Positions 35,631-44,551 of a stretch of DNA of 56,205 bases are shown here, piece after piece; the first letter of the stretch is position 1; each line of letters starts with the position of its first letter. The notes under the pieces are model-generated. The model was not told the origin of the DNA. It did not search any database and saw only the letters and a program-made list of their open reading frames with translations. Source of the DNA: an uncultured Granulosicoccaceae bacterium (GTDB lineage Bacteria > Pseudomonadota > Gammaproteobacteria > Granulosicoccales > Granulosicoccaceae); contig CALLBO010000047.1 of NCBI GenBank assembly GCA_937998875.1, positions 1 through 56,205 on the forward strand, written 5' to 3'. Made by a program: the position numbers and the translations under genes.

Positions 35631-37256
35631 TTACAGATGATTCGGTAACTTTCTATTGTGTTCTTTGAGCTCCTGCTCGTCATAGAATCCGATCAGTATC
35701 CCGGGCGGTTCTTTGTCAGCTGTCTTACGCTCTACTGCTTCAGCACTTATTGTAATTCGATTGTGATGCCTGCGCGTCCAATCAAAATAACACTGACCCA
35801 ATCTATGTAGCTGGTCTGCATGATCCGGGTCTTTAGCGAGATCTGTTACTTCATAAGGGTCTGTTTGCAGGTCAAACAGCATCGGCCGCATGGTTTCCAC
35901 GTGAATGTATTTATACCTGCCATCGAATATCATCGCGAGTCGTGCATCGGCCTGATCTACACCAATTTCCAGGCGTGCGTCACGGGTCGAGTAGTCGTAC
36001 TCGGATACACAGTACGGTCTGAAGTCGTTTTGCAGATTATGCAGCAACGGCTGCAGGGATTGCCCCTCCAAAATATGCGGCTTGGTATCACCGCCGAAGA
36101 ACTCCATAAACGTGGGCGCGAGATCAATGCCTTCAACTAACTCTGCTGAGACGCTACCGCGTGTTGTATCTGCCTGGGGTCTGGGGTCGTAAACAATCAT
36201 AGGGACTCGAGCCGAGGAGTCATAGAAGAGATCTTTTTCGCCCATCCAGTGATCACCCATGTTATCACCGTGGTCAGAACAGAAAACAATCATGGTGTCC
36301 TTCATTCTGCCGCTATCTTCAAGAAACTTAAGCAGCCGACCGATTTGATCATCAAGTTCCTTGATCAGACCCATGTAAACCGGTGCGACAATATCCCTGA
36401 CTTCATCGCGCGAAAATGTTTTGCTGACCCGCATGTTCATCCATGCTTGCATTAGTGGATGATCAGTTTGCAGCTCCGCCTCGGTACGATTGACGGGTGG
36501 AACGTCTGCGGCGCCGTACATGTTGTTATAGGGTGCGGGTACCAGATAGGGCCAGTGCGGCTTGATGTAGCTCAGGTGGCATAGCCAGGGTTTGCCTTTG
36601 TTTTGACCACTATCCTGTGCTTCGATATATTGCATGCCTCTTGTCGTCAGCCACGCGGTTTCTGAATGCTCTTTCGGTACTCGTGCTGCATATGGCGAAT
36701 TCTCCAACAACCATCCGGATCGTAAATCACCCTCAGGGCCTATCGCTGTATTGGCCCATTCTTCCCAGGGGTTATCACCATCCATTCCATGCTCGCGCAG
36801 GTATTGATCGTAGTCTTCGCCATGTCGGTTAGGATAGTTAGTGGGATTGGTACCGTCATCTCGTACGAAAACATCAAAACCGCACTCACTGACCAGTGCA
36901 CCTATGGTGCTTTCAGGATCAATGCCGAGGCGTTTCATGCCTTCAATATCAGGTTCCATGTGGGTTTTCCCAACAAGTGAACATTTGACATCAATTTCGC
37001 GCAAATGCTCACCCAACGTTGGTTCTCCCACTCTTAATGGGAAGCCGTTCCAGGTTGAGCCATGACTGCGAACATAGCGGCCGGTATAAAAACTCATTCG
37101 GCTCGGACCGCATATGGGCGACTGAACATAACAGCGGTTGAATTGCACACCGAGTGAAGCAAGGCGATCTATGTTTGGTGTATGTATGTGTTTTGCGCCA
37201 TAGCAGCTGAGGTAATCCCACCGCAACTGATCCGCCATTATCCAGAGTACATTCAT
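35631..37256 (-). CDS. Cytosolic type I sulfatase
   Basis: A 541-residue alkaline-phosphatase-fold enzyme. The formylglycine cysteine is C49 in SPICGPSRMSF, with metal ligands in MADQLRWD and FCSDHGDNMGDH and a C-terminal substrate-site region. No signal peptide is present, so the substrate must enter the cell. It could hydrolyse a sulfate ester or a phosphonate monoester, since the families are hard to separate. The ATG overlaps the TGA stop of the TAXI-TRAP permease gene (ATGA), coupling its synthesis to transport. This suggests the permease imports the sulfated compound. Confidence 0.9.
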   Translation of the reverse strand: MNVLWIMADQLRWDYLSCYGAKHIHTPNIDRLASLGVQFNRCYVQSPICGPSRMSFYTGRYVRSHGSTWNGFPLRVGEPTLGEHLREIDVKCSLVGKTHMEPDIEGMKRLGIDPESTIGALVSECGFDVFVRDDGTNPTNYPNRHGEDYDQYLREHGMDGDNPWEEWANTAIGPEGDLRSGWLLENSPYAARVPKEHSETAWLTTRGMQYIEAQDSGQNKGKPWLCHLSYIKPHWPYLVPAPYNNMYGAADVPPVNRTEAELQTDHPLMQAWMNMRVSKTFSRDEVRDIVAPVYMGLIKELDDQIGRLLKFLEDSGRMKDTMIVFCSDHGDNMGDHWMGEKDLFYDSSARVPMIVYDPRPQADTTRGSVSAELVEGIDLAPTFMEFFGGDTKPHILEGQSLQPLLHNLQNDFRPYCVSEYDYSTRDARLEIGVDQADARLAMIFDGRYKYIHVETMRPMLFDLQTDPYEVTDLAKDPDHADQLHRLGQCYFDWTRRHHNRITISAEAVERKTADKEPPGILIGFYDEQELKEHNRKLPNHL

Positions 37257-39643
37257 CGGGCACTTTCTGTGGTTGATGTAGTAACGGCTTTGTTGCCGAT
37301 GAAGTGAATACCAAGTATTACAAGCGCCGCAAAGACCGCCGGTATGTGAATCTCCATCGGCTTGAACATAATCATTAGCGCTATGCCGAGTCTCAATACG
37401 ATCTCCAGGCCAGATAAGGACTTTCGGTCATAGGCGGCAAGCGCACTTGCCAGAAGATATAGCGCTATCGAAAGTCTTACCAGCAGCCAAAGCAACATCC
37501 CTAAATGAAGCTGTCCGTCGTACCCGGGCAGGTATTGTGCGGCAGACGGCAGTGAGCCGGGGTCCAGTACTGCTGCTTCAATTAACAGCAGCTCCGGGTA
37601 TATAGCGAATACAAATGGAATCACAAACATGACAATGCCTGAACGGACTGCAGAGAACGCTGTCGACATCGGTTCGGCTTTGGTGATAGTGGCGGCAGTG
37701 AATGCAGCAATTGCTACCGGTGGTGTAATGGCAGAGGCTACCGCAAAGTAAAAAATAAACATATGCGCCGTAAATGTCGCGAGGCCAAGGCCTGCGAGTA
37801 CCGGGCCCATTAGCAATGCAACATTAATATACGCGGGTACTGCTGGCATACCCATGCCTAGCAGAACTGCCAGTGCCATGGTTGTAAGTAAGGCAATAAA
37901 CTGGAAAAGGCCTGAGCCACTGTTGGCAAGATCCAGTGAACGCAGCCAGCCGAGCACATCCAGTGCGATAAAATCAGAAAGGCCGGTAAAGTTAAGACAG
38001 AAGTCGATTATCGATACCGCCAGGAACATTAAGTAAAGTGTAGAGATTAATATGCCCGCACCTGACAATGCGTCGAGCAGTCTTTTGGGCTGACGACGCA
38101 TATCACGATCGAGAAACAACAGAAAACATAAAAGAATTACTGCCCACCAACCGGCACTGCCTGCATCACCAGCGGAATTTTGGATCAGTTCAAAGAACCA
38201 GGGCAGGTCTGTTGCGAGGCAGCTGCCATTACTAACGGTTGACTGAACGCCAAATAATGATCCTAGAAATCCGCATCCGATTGCTTCTTTTGGGGTAAGC
38301 AGCAGAAAAAGAATCAATAGTATCGGTCCGAAGATCATCACGAGATTGAGCTTGTCTGTACCCGATAACCTCATGTCTTCGGTAACTTCACCTATTGCCT
38401 CTATGCCTTGTTTACGGGACTGAAAAATAGCGGATAAGAACATACAGAAAAAGTAGGCGACTGCAGGTATTGCGGCGGCAATAATCACTTCGCGATAAGG
38501 TACGGCAGTCAGTGCTGCAAGGACGAAGGCAGCGACGCCCATTACCGGTGGCATGATTGATCCGCCTGAGGATGCTGCTGCTTCCATGCCTCCTGCAAAA
38601 ACCTTGGAAAAGCCGCGTTTTATCATCATCGGTATGGTTAACACACCGGTAGACAATACATTAACGACAGGTCCCCCGGAGATGGTTCCGAACATAGCGG
38701 AAGACACAATGGCAGCGTGGGCAGGGCCACCACGGAGTTTTCTTGTCCACAGGAATGCGAGCTTTATTAAAGATCGGCCACCTGCAGAAGCACCAAAGAG
38801 CCCGCCAAGTACGATGTACGGGAAGACAGTGTTAAGGATAATGTCCATAAACCTGCCGAGCAGCCCGGAAGAATTATTCACCAGCGCATCATGTAAGCGC
38901 GGCCTGCCATCGGCTAACAATCTCGGTTCTCCTCCGAGTTTTGTCATCAGGTATTTGTTTATGTCGTCCGGGCCGTGGAAGTACCAGACCACTACTGTGG
39001 CAACTGTGTATGCAGCAACAGCGATTGCTACCAATACTAATGGCAGTCCCCAAACTTTTACGTTGTAGGCGAGAAACACAACAACGCTTAAAAATATAAT
39101 TGCTGCGAGCCATGCACCGGTGGTATCGATACACTGCGGATCTTCTACAGAATCAGGAACCGGCAGGCCGAAATCTTCAGCAAACTGGATTTCGGCAGCC
39201 AGGCTTTTGGCGATAAGTTCTGCACGTTTGCCGGTAACCTGATCAACAAGGCACACTGCTTCAATTTCAATCATGTACGTTAATGAGATCGCAACTGCAG
39301 CAACTACAAGTGCGATATCAAGGAACAGGCCCATACGCCGCGTTCCTGGTGATCTATCGATAAAACTACGCCAAAGCGAGTGCTTTAGTGCGACGATGAT
39401 CATCATCAGTGCGAAAGCAATTGGGTAAAAATACTCGTAAGGGTATTTCCGGATGACGAAATTCTTAAAGCCGAGAAAGTTGGCAAACAGATCATCAACG
39501 CCCGGTATACCAGGCATGGCGTTCAATAATCCGACGATGACGAGGAGTAACGCCAGCCAGTAGACGAGTCGCTCACCCGCGTCTATACCCTGCGCGCTCT
39601 TAGTTCCTGAATCCAGCGGGGAACTTTTGGTTTTATTCGCCAT
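37253..39643 (-). CDS. TRAP transporter permease, fused DctQM type for a TAXI system
   Basis: This 796-residue membrane protein combines the small (Q) and large (M) permease parts, as is typical for TAXI-TRAP systems. About 18 or more hydrophobic segments are visible. The large-domain signatures are GGLFGASAGGRSLIKLAF, SAMFGTISGGPVVNVLSTG, EAAASSGGSIMPPVMGVAAFVLA and MGMPAVPAYINVALL. It drives Na+- or H+-coupled uptake of an organic acid-like substrate delivered by the TAXI binding protein encoded just upstream. The stop overlaps the sulfatase start. A hairpin in the 88-base gap before it may set its level relative to the binding protein. Confidence 0.94.
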   Translation of the reverse strand: MANKTKSSPLDSGTKSAQGIDAGERLVYWLALLLVIVGLLNAMPGIPGVDDLFANFLGFKNFVIRKYPYEYFYPIAFALMMIIVALKHSLWRSFIDRSPGTRRMGLFLDIALVVAAVAISLTYMIEIEAVCLVDQVTGKRAELIAKSLAAEIQFAEDFGLPVPDSVEDPQCIDTTGAWLAAIIFLSVVVFLAYNVKVWGLPLVLVAIAVAAYTVATVVVWYFHGPDDINKYLMTKLGGEPRLLADGRPRLHDALVNNSSGLLGRFMDIILNTVFPYIVLGGLFGASAGGRSLIKLAFLWTRKLRGGPAHAAIVSSAMFGTISGGPVVNVLSTGVLTIPMMIKRGFSKVFAGGMEAAASSGGSIMPPVMGVAAFVLAALTAVPYREVIIAAAIPAVAYFFCMFLSAIFQSRKQGIEAIGEVTEDMRLSGTDKLNLVMIFGPILLILFLLLTPKEAIGCGFLGSLFGVQSTVSNGSCLATDLPWFFELIQNSAGDAGSAGWWAVILLCFLLFLDRDMRRQPKRLLDALSGAGILISTLYLMFLAVSIIDFCLNFTGLSDFIALDVLGWLRSLDLANSGSGLFQFIALLTTMALAVLLGMGMPAVPAYINVALLMGPVLAGLGLATFTAHMFIFYFAVASAITPPVAIAAFTAATITKAEPMSTAFSAVRSGIVMFVIPFVFAIYPELLLIEAAVLDPGSLPSAAQYLPGYDGQLHLGMLLWLLVRLSIALYLLASALAAYDRKSLSGLEIVLRLGIALMIMFKPMEIHIPAVFAALVILGIHFIGNKAVTTSTTESAR

Positions 39644-39668
39644 AGGTAACCTGAACTGTCTTAACCGA

Positions 39669-39700
39669 AAACGGCCGTCCTTTTTAAGGGACGACCGTTT
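39669..39700 (-). terminator. Intercistronic hairpin between TAXI binding protein and permease
   Basis: AAACGGCCGTCC (39669-39680) pairs with GGACGACCGTTT (39689-39700) at 11 of 12 positions, with an 8-base loop. On the minus strand the 3' arm runs directly into TTTTC, a weak T run, so it could act as a leaky terminator or as a 3' stabiliser of the binding-protein mRNA. Confidence 0.55.
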
Positions 39701-39731
39701 GTTTCGTGCCGTTAATTAATAAAGTAACAGC

Positions 39732-40793
39732 TTATGGTTTGGCGCAATCATCGATGGCATAACCGGCTTCTTCCCACGCCGCAACCGCACCTTCGTGATA
39801 CTTAAGCGGGTTGGGGCCACACATTCCCGACTTGACCGTGTCAACGACACCGTAGCCTGCGTAGCGAGCAAACGGTGCTTTGGCTTTCAGGCGATCAAGT
39901 GTGTCAATGTGTGCTTTGGTGAGTGCTTTAGCCAGATCGAAAGACATATTCTTGTTAACGATGTCACCACCGATTGTGGCAAGGCCGCGAAACGTACCGT
40001 CTTCAGTTACCAGTGTCACGCCGCCTTCACCGAGTGTTGCGTCGGACGCTGGCAGGGTAAACGGAGCACTGCCCGGTGCACGCAGGTACTTTTGAAATGG
40101 TTCAGAGTCCCATTTGTCTTTAGGGACAGACCAGACTGTCATATTACCCGAGGCGACTGCCTGTGTGATTCGGCTGTCTGGAAATAGTATAGGTAGTACG
40201 ATTGCATCTGCTGAACCATCCGTAATCGTCTTAACTGCCTGTCCCCAGTTTACCTGCACACCTTTATAACCTTCTCCCTCCTTAAGGCCTGTAGCCAGTT
40301 GGATAATTGCTCTTGCGTTAGTTAGAGCAGCGCCACGGGGCGGGCCGTTGTATATGGTTTTACCTTCGAGATCATTCCAGCCATTCAAACCTTTAGAGTC
40401 ATAGGCATACAATGCAAAGATACCCAGTGTCACCGGATACAATGCTCGTAGATTGTCGGCCAGCTCCGCGCCTTTTTCTTCACCCAGCTTGGAGTAGGGG
40501 CCTCGGCCTTTAGAAAGCAGGAATGGCAGGATGTAAGGCGTACCTGCAATATCGGTTTTGCCTTCTGCAACGTTTTGAATTGAGTTAGTTAGTGTTTGAC
40601 CATCAGCTACCTGAATGTTTGCGACACCGGCCTCCGCTGCAACTTCGGCGAGGTGTGCCATCGAAAGGTGAATAGAACCTCCCGGTGATGCGGTCTCTGC
40701 GGTCAGGTTTTCAGCCGCCTGAGCAGTGCATGACAGCACGGCTGCAACGCCAACGGCGACTAGGGATTGGGTTAAAGTGCGAAAGGTTTTCAA
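39732..40793 (-). CDS. TAXI-family TRAP solute-binding protein
   Basis: I place the start at TTG 40793, seven bases after GGAGG (GGAGGAATTAATTTG), giving 353 residues with a clean signal peptide (KTFRTLTQSLVAVGVAAVLSCTAQAAENL). The longer in-frame ATG at 40832 adds a polar stretch that would spoil the signal. TAXI traits include GGSIHLSMAHLAEVA, NGPPRGAALTNARAIIQLATG and GYKGVQVNWGQAVKTITDGSADAIVLP. It captures the substrate in the periplasm for the fused permease. TAXI substrates are poorly known; the sulfatase partner points to an organosulfate. Confidence 0.9.
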   Translation of the reverse strand: MKTFRTLTQSLVAVGVAAVLSCTAQAAENLTAETASPGGSIHLSMAHLAEVAAEAGVANIQVADGQTLTNSIQNVAEGKTDIAGTPYILPFLLSKGRGPYSKLGEEKGAELADNLRALYPVTLGIFALYAYDSKGLNGWNDLEGKTIYNGPPRGAALTNARAIIQLATGLKEGEGYKGVQVNWGQAVKTITDGSADAIVLPILFPDSRITQAVASGNMTVWSVPKDKWDSEPFQKYLRAPGSAPFTLPASDATLGEGGVTLVTEDGTFRGLATIGGDIVNKNMSFDLAKALTKAHIDTLDRLKAKAPFARYAGYGVVDTVKSGMCGPNPLKYHEGAVAAWEEAGYAIDDCAKP

Positions 40794-40840
40794 ATTAATT
40801 CCTCCGGTTATCGATGCTTTGGTACACATCATTAAGCGAT

Positions 40841-40909
40841 GAGTATTGTCGTGTCTATATTAGCTCAGGTGCTGCGCACAATACCTGAACCGGTTGGAAC
40901 ACGATACTC
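40841..40909 (-). promoter_or_regulatory. Nested inverted repeats upstream of the TAXI operon
   Basis: An outer repeat pairs GAGTAT(tgt)CGTGT at 40841-40854 with ACACGATACTC at 40899-40909, with a three-base bulge. Inside it, TCAGGT (40865-40870) is an exact inverted repeat of ACCTGA (40883-40888). The elements lie about 50-115 bases upstream of the TTG start. They may be operator sites for a dimeric regulator or a folded 5' leader. No regulator gene is adjacent. Confidence 0.35.
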
Positions 40910-40975
40910 TTCAGAGCCAAATTATACTTGATATGTTAATTAACTGGATGGATATCATACGCATTTCCACTGGCG

Positions 40976-41356
40976 CTAAATTTTGATTGATTGCGCCGAG
41001 AGCTTAATATCGAGCTGAAAGCTCCCTTCATTTACCAGCCAGCGACGAATTGTGTACTCACGTGTACCGGTCAAGTGCATCGGGTCCGCATCAGCCAAAG
41101 CCCGCGCGGCGTCCAGTGACCCGGCTCGATAAATGATCATGCCGCTGCCTTCCATCAAGTCTCCGGTGAGATCTGACAGCGGGCCAGCCATAACCAGGTT
41201 GCCCTGCTGCTCCATTTGCCGCTGATACTCGAGATGCGCAGGCAGGTTTGCCTGCAGATTTTCAGGTTCTACGGGTGTGGTGATGATTGCGTACATCTCA
41301 CACGCGAGAGAACCGCGCTCTTGTGCTGCATTTTTATATTCCGACCAGGCTGGCAT
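40976..41356 (-). CDS. YCII-family protein
   Basis: The 126-residue protein contains the small alpha-beta YCII fold: AIITTPVEPENLQANLPAHLEYQRQMEQQGNLVMAGPLSD, including the conserved H41 and the later DPMHLTGTREYTIRRW stretch. YCII domains are dimeric, ferredoxin-like folds seen in dehydrochlorinase-like enzymes and in proteins of unknown function. The first 20 residues before the domain are less conserved, so a later start is possible. It is on the same strand as the TAXI operon, but the operators and promoter lie in between. It is divergent from the reductase gene at 41545. Confidence 0.8.
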   Translation of the reverse strand: MPAWSEYKNAAQERGSLACEMYAIITTPVEPENLQANLPAHLEYQRQMEQQGNLVMAGPLSDLTGDLMEGSGMIIYRAGSLDAARALADADPMHLTGTREYTIRRWLVNEGSFQLDIKLSAQSIKI

Positions 41357-41482
41357 TTGCGGCTCTGTGTAATTCTGCTGGCGCGGATGTTATCTGTAAA
41401 AAAGTTGGCAGTAAATAAATTCTGGCTGGATGTTGGTGCTTTATGCATGACGAATGCGTTCCGTAAAAAATATCGATATTAC

Positions 41483-41511
41483 TTGACAATTTCTCAAATA
41501 ATCGTCATAAA
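41483..41511 (+). promoter_or_regulatory. Likely sigma-70 promoter for the RutE-like gene
   Basis: TTGACA (41483-41488) matches the -35 consensus fully. CATAAA (41506-41511) stands 17 bases downstream as a fair -10, 33 bases before the ATG at 41545. Confidence 0.6.
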
Positions 41512-41544
41512 ATGCTGAAAGGTTGACTTATAGAGCAAGGTTGA

Positions 41545-42207
41545 ATGGCACTGACAGGTGATGCACTCGAAACAGCGCGTGCAGAGGCACAATCGCATTA
41601 TCGGGAGCTGCGCGCCAGAAAGCCCAATCTGGACAATGACTCTATTGAATTGATTCTTAGCGGTGCGCGCTCGCACTACGCATGGCGTTCTGACCCCGTT
41701 CCTGAGGACACTTTAAGAGCACTCTACGATATAACCGCATCTGGTCCTACCAGTATGAACACATGCCCGGCGCGGTATGTATTTGTGACGTCGAAGGAAG
41801 GGAAAGAGCGTCTTGCAAAATCTTTAAAAGATAAAAACATAGACAAAATGATGTCAGCCCCGGTGACTGCAATTATTGCCTATGATCTCGATTTCTGGAC
41901 ACAGCTGCCTTTTCTGTTTCCTCATGAAGACCGACGCCCGTTTTTTGAGGGCAAAACAGCCTACATAGAAGATACTGCGTTCCGCAACTCAACGCTGCAA
42001 GGCGGGTATTTCATGATTGCTGCACGTGCACTCGGACTCGATGTGGGGGCTATGTCTGGTTTCTCAAATCAAATCGTTGACGAAGAGTTTTTCGCAGATA
42101 AGAACTGGAAGTCTAATTTTTTGTGCAATCTCGGCTATGCCGATGAATCAGCGCTGTTTCAGAAACTACCTCGATTCGCGTTTGAAGATGTCTGCAGTTT
42201 TCTCTAA
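41545..42207 (+). CDS. Nitroreductase-family protein, RutE/HadB-like
   Basis: The 220-residue flavoprotein has the RutE-type pattern: ARSHYAWRSDPVPEDTLRALYDITASGPTSMNTCPARYVFV for FMN binding, and AYIEDTAFRNSTLQGGYFMIAARALGLDVGAMSGF in the C-terminal half. RutE-like enzymes reduce malonic semialdehyde to 3-hydroxypropionate with NADPH, while other members reduce nitro or quinone groups. It has a good promoter at 41483 and lies 33 bases before the OsmC gene. In this aromatic-looking cluster it could reduce a ring-cleavage aldehyde or a quinone. Confidence 0.85.
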   Translation: MALTGDALETARAEAQSHYRELRARKPNLDNDSIELILSGARSHYAWRSDPVPEDTLRALYDITASGPTSMNTCPARYVFVTSKEGKERLAKSLKDKNIDKMMSAPVTAIIAYDLDFWTQLPFLFPHEDRRPFFEGKTAYIEDTAFRNSTLQGGYFMIAARALGLDVGAMSGFSNQIVDEEFFADKNWKSNFLCNLGYADESALFQKLPRFAFEDVCSFL

Positions 42208-42240
42208 CTGATTACCTAAATATCAAGCACCGGAGATATT

Positions 42241-42690
42241 GTGAGTTCACCCAAAGCAATTCTTAAAGCGTCAGCCGAGTGTCCTTCGCATTCGCTTGCA
42301 AATGTCTCAGTGCGTGATCTTTCTTTTTGCATTGATGAGCCAGTTGAGCGAGGTGGCACAAACTCAGGGCCTACGCCTACAGATACAGTGTTGTCCGCTT
42401 TGATCGGATGCACAAATGTCATCGGCCATAAGTGCGCAAATTCGCTCGGTATAGACATTGGTCACTTATCAATTGATGCTAAGTGCTATTTTAATCGCGC
42501 TGGTGTGACACTGGCCGAGGAGGTTGAGGTGCCGTTTGAAAGAATCTTATTGACAGTCACTTCAGCCGGTGGACAGGCGACACAGGATCAACTGGAGCAG
42601 GTTGCCAGTGAGACGGGCAAATACTGCCCATTGGCGAAGTTGTTTGTAAATGCCGGCACCACAATTGAACAAACATGGCAACTTGCCTGA
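42241..42690 (+). CDS. OsmC/Ohr-family protein
   Basis: The 149-residue protein begins at GTG 42241 after GGAG (CCGGAGATATT). It has both OsmC-family cysteines, C57 (SALIGCTNVIGHK) and C129 (TGKYCPLAK). Classical family members reduce organic hydroperoxides through these thiols, while some OsmC-like proteins act in osmotic stress. It follows the RutE-like gene closely and precedes a TRAP transporter, so it may protect cells growing on an oxidisable substrate. Confidence 0.88.
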   Translation: MSSPKAILKASAECPSHSLANVSVRDLSFCIDEPVERGGTNSGPTPTDTVLSALIGCTNVIGHKCANSLGIDIGHLSIDAKCYFNRAGVTLAEEVEVPFERILLTVTSAGGQATQDQLEQVASETGKYCPLAKLFVNAGTTIEQTWQLA

Positions 42691-42823
42691 TGTGATTGTT
42701 GCTGGCTTTGAGGTTGTGCGTAATGCTTTGCCGGAGAGTTAAACAGGGAATGGATTAGTAACATGGCCGAAGATCCACGGTCAGAGAACCAAGATTAAGT
42801 AACAATCAAACTGGAGAAAATGA

Positions 42824-43912
42824 ATGAAATTAAATCAACTGGCTAAGTGTATAGCGGCAACTGTGGTGGCCGGTACAGTTGCGATGATTTCCATGCCTGT
42901 GTACTCGGCTGAGAAAATCAAAGCTGTCGTTATTGATGGTTATCCTGCCAAGGCGATGTGGGTAAAAGAATTTACAAACTTCTTTATCCCCGAAGTAGAT
43001 AAGCGTCTGGCTGAAGCTGGCAATTATGAAATGGACTGGCAGGAAAGTTACGGTGGTTCTATTGTTAAGCCAAAGGGTGTGCTTGAAGGCATTAAGCTGG
43101 GGCTTGGTGACATAGGTATCGTTACTACAATCTTCCATAACTCTAAATTACCGAGTCAGGCGTTATCGGCTGTGACGCCTTTCATCGCCGCTGATGCCAG
43201 AGTAGTTGCTAAAGCAGTTGATGAGATTGCCAAAGAATTTCCGACTATGCAGAAGGAATTTGAAAAACAGAACCAGGTGTACCTGGCGACTGGTGTAGTA
43301 CTTGACACTTACCAGGTATTCAGTACCCAGCCCGTGACTTCTATAAAGGATATAGAGGGCGGTAAGGTTGCCGGTGCAGGCATGAATATGCGCTACGTTG
43401 AAGGTATACAAGGTGCGGCAGGTGTACGTGGTGGTCTGACTGATTTCTACAACATGCTGCAAACCGGTATGGTTGAGCATGCAATGCTTTGGCCGGAAGC
43501 TGCGAAAACATTCAAAATCGCTGAAGTTGCTCCGCATATGCTGAAAGCTGATCTTGGTGCCGTAAATTCTAAGACGGTTACTGTCAATGCTGACTACTGG
43601 AAAAAGTTGCCGGAGGAAGTGCAGGGCGTGTTGTTGGAAGTTGCTGTAGCGTATCGAGACCACGTGGCGTCTGTTGCCATGGACAGAGCGGCTGCAAGCC
43701 GCGATGCCTACGTTGCCGCAGGTGGCACCATTGTGGAAGTTTCTGCTGAGGATCGTGCGGCGTGGGCGCAAGCGATGCCTAACATTGCTGCGGAATGGGC
43801 TAAAGGGCTTGACGAGAAAGGTGAGCCGGGTTCGGATATGCTCAAAGCGTATATGGCAAAGCTTGCCGAAGCAGGCCATACACCCACACGTGACTGGGCA
43901 TCAGAACTGTAG
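42824..43912 (+). CDS. DctP-type TRAP solute-binding protein
   Basis: The 362-residue protein starts with a signal peptide (CIAATVVAGTVAMISMPVYSAEK). The mature part has the DctP fold: MDWQESYGGSIVKPKGVLEGIKLGLGDIGIV, STQPVTSIKDIEGGKVAGAGMNMRYVEG, and the late NADYWKKLPEEVQGVLLEVAVAYRDHVA. It captures an organic acid in the periplasm. ATG 42824 has GGAG seven bases upstream. A hairpin at 43936-43960 follows the gene. The downstream dioxygenase suggests an aromatic acid as substrate. Confidence 0.93.
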   Translation: MKLNQLAKCIAATVVAGTVAMISMPVYSAEKIKAVVIDGYPAKAMWVKEFTNFFIPEVDKRLAEAGNYEMDWQESYGGSIVKPKGVLEGIKLGLGDIGIVTTIFHNSKLPSQALSAVTPFIAADARVVAKAVDEIAKEFPTMQKEFEKQNQVYLATGVVLDTYQVFSTQPVTSIKDIEGGKVAGAGMNMRYVEGIQGAAGVRGGLTDFYNMLQTGMVEHAMLWPEAAKTFKIAEVAPHMLKADLGAVNSKTVTVNADYWKKLPEEVQGVLLEVAVAYRDHVASVAMDRAAASRDAYVAAGGTIVEVSAEDRAAWAQAMPNIAAEWAKGLDEKGEPGSDMLKAYMAKLAEAGHTPTRDWASEL

Positions 43913-43935
43913 ATTTACCTGCAAGTTGCAAACAC

Positions 43936-43960
43936 AGGGTGATGCTATTGGCGTCACCTT
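43936..43960 (+). promoter_or_regulatory. Intercistronic hairpin between DctP and DctQ genes
   Basis: AGGGTGATGCT (43936-43946) pairs over 11 positions with GGCGTCACCTT (43950-43960), including three G-T pairs, around a three-base loop. No T run follows. It is placed like the hairpins after the binding-protein genes of the other two transporters. Confidence 0.5.
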
Positions 43961-43990
43961 GATCTCCCTCCTTCCCGAATATCCCCGTAA

Positions 43991-44551
43991 ATGATCGGTC
44001 TACTCAGACAAATCGAGAGTGTCGTCAGCCGAATTGCGATGGTAGCCAATGCTGTCGGTACGCTGGTGGTTCTGGCGCTAGTGATGGTGGTGAACTATGA
44101 CGTTGTGGCACGTGGCTTTTTTAATAAGCCATTTCATGGAGCGGTAGAGCTGGTGCAATTTTCGATGGTATTGATTGTATTTTTACAGTTACCGGATGTT
44201 GTCAGGGTGAATCGTTTAACCCGCTCCGATGGTTTTTTGTCAATTGCCGGTAACCGATGGCCAGCGGTACGGAAATACCTCAACAACATAATCAACGCGG
44301 TTGCTTGCATTTTTATGGTGTTAATCTCGATCGCCATCTGGCCTGAGTTTGTCGAGATGTTTGAAACGAAAGATTACTTCGGTGTGCCTGGGGTTTTTAC
44401 CGCGCCGTGGTGGCCCATCAAGCTGGTTATTTTTGTTAGTGCCGTGATGTGCAGTATGTTGTTCGGGCTCAAAGTCCTGTTGCCGGAGGCTGATCATGGA
44501 TCAACTACGGCGGCTTCCGTCCTTGCTGACAGAAGGGGCGATGTAACATGA
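43991..44551 (+). CDS. DctQ-type TRAP small permease
   Basis: A 186-residue inner-membrane protein with four helices, near residues 17-40, 50-68, 95-118 and 135-158. The first loop carries NYDVVARGFFNKPFHGAVELVQ, the conserved DctQ stretch. It pairs with the large permease, whose ATG overlaps its TGA stop (ATGA). The C-terminal tail is hydrophilic. Confidence 0.92.
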   Translation: MIGLLRQIESVVSRIAMVANAVGTLVVLALVMVVNYDVVARGFFNKPFHGAVELVQFSMVLIVFLQLPDVVRVNRLTRSDGFLSIAGNRWPAVRKYLNNIINAVACIFMVLISIAIWPEFVEMFETKDYFGVPGVFTAPWWPIKLVIFVSAVMCSMLFGLKVLLPEADHGSTTAASVLADRRGDVT

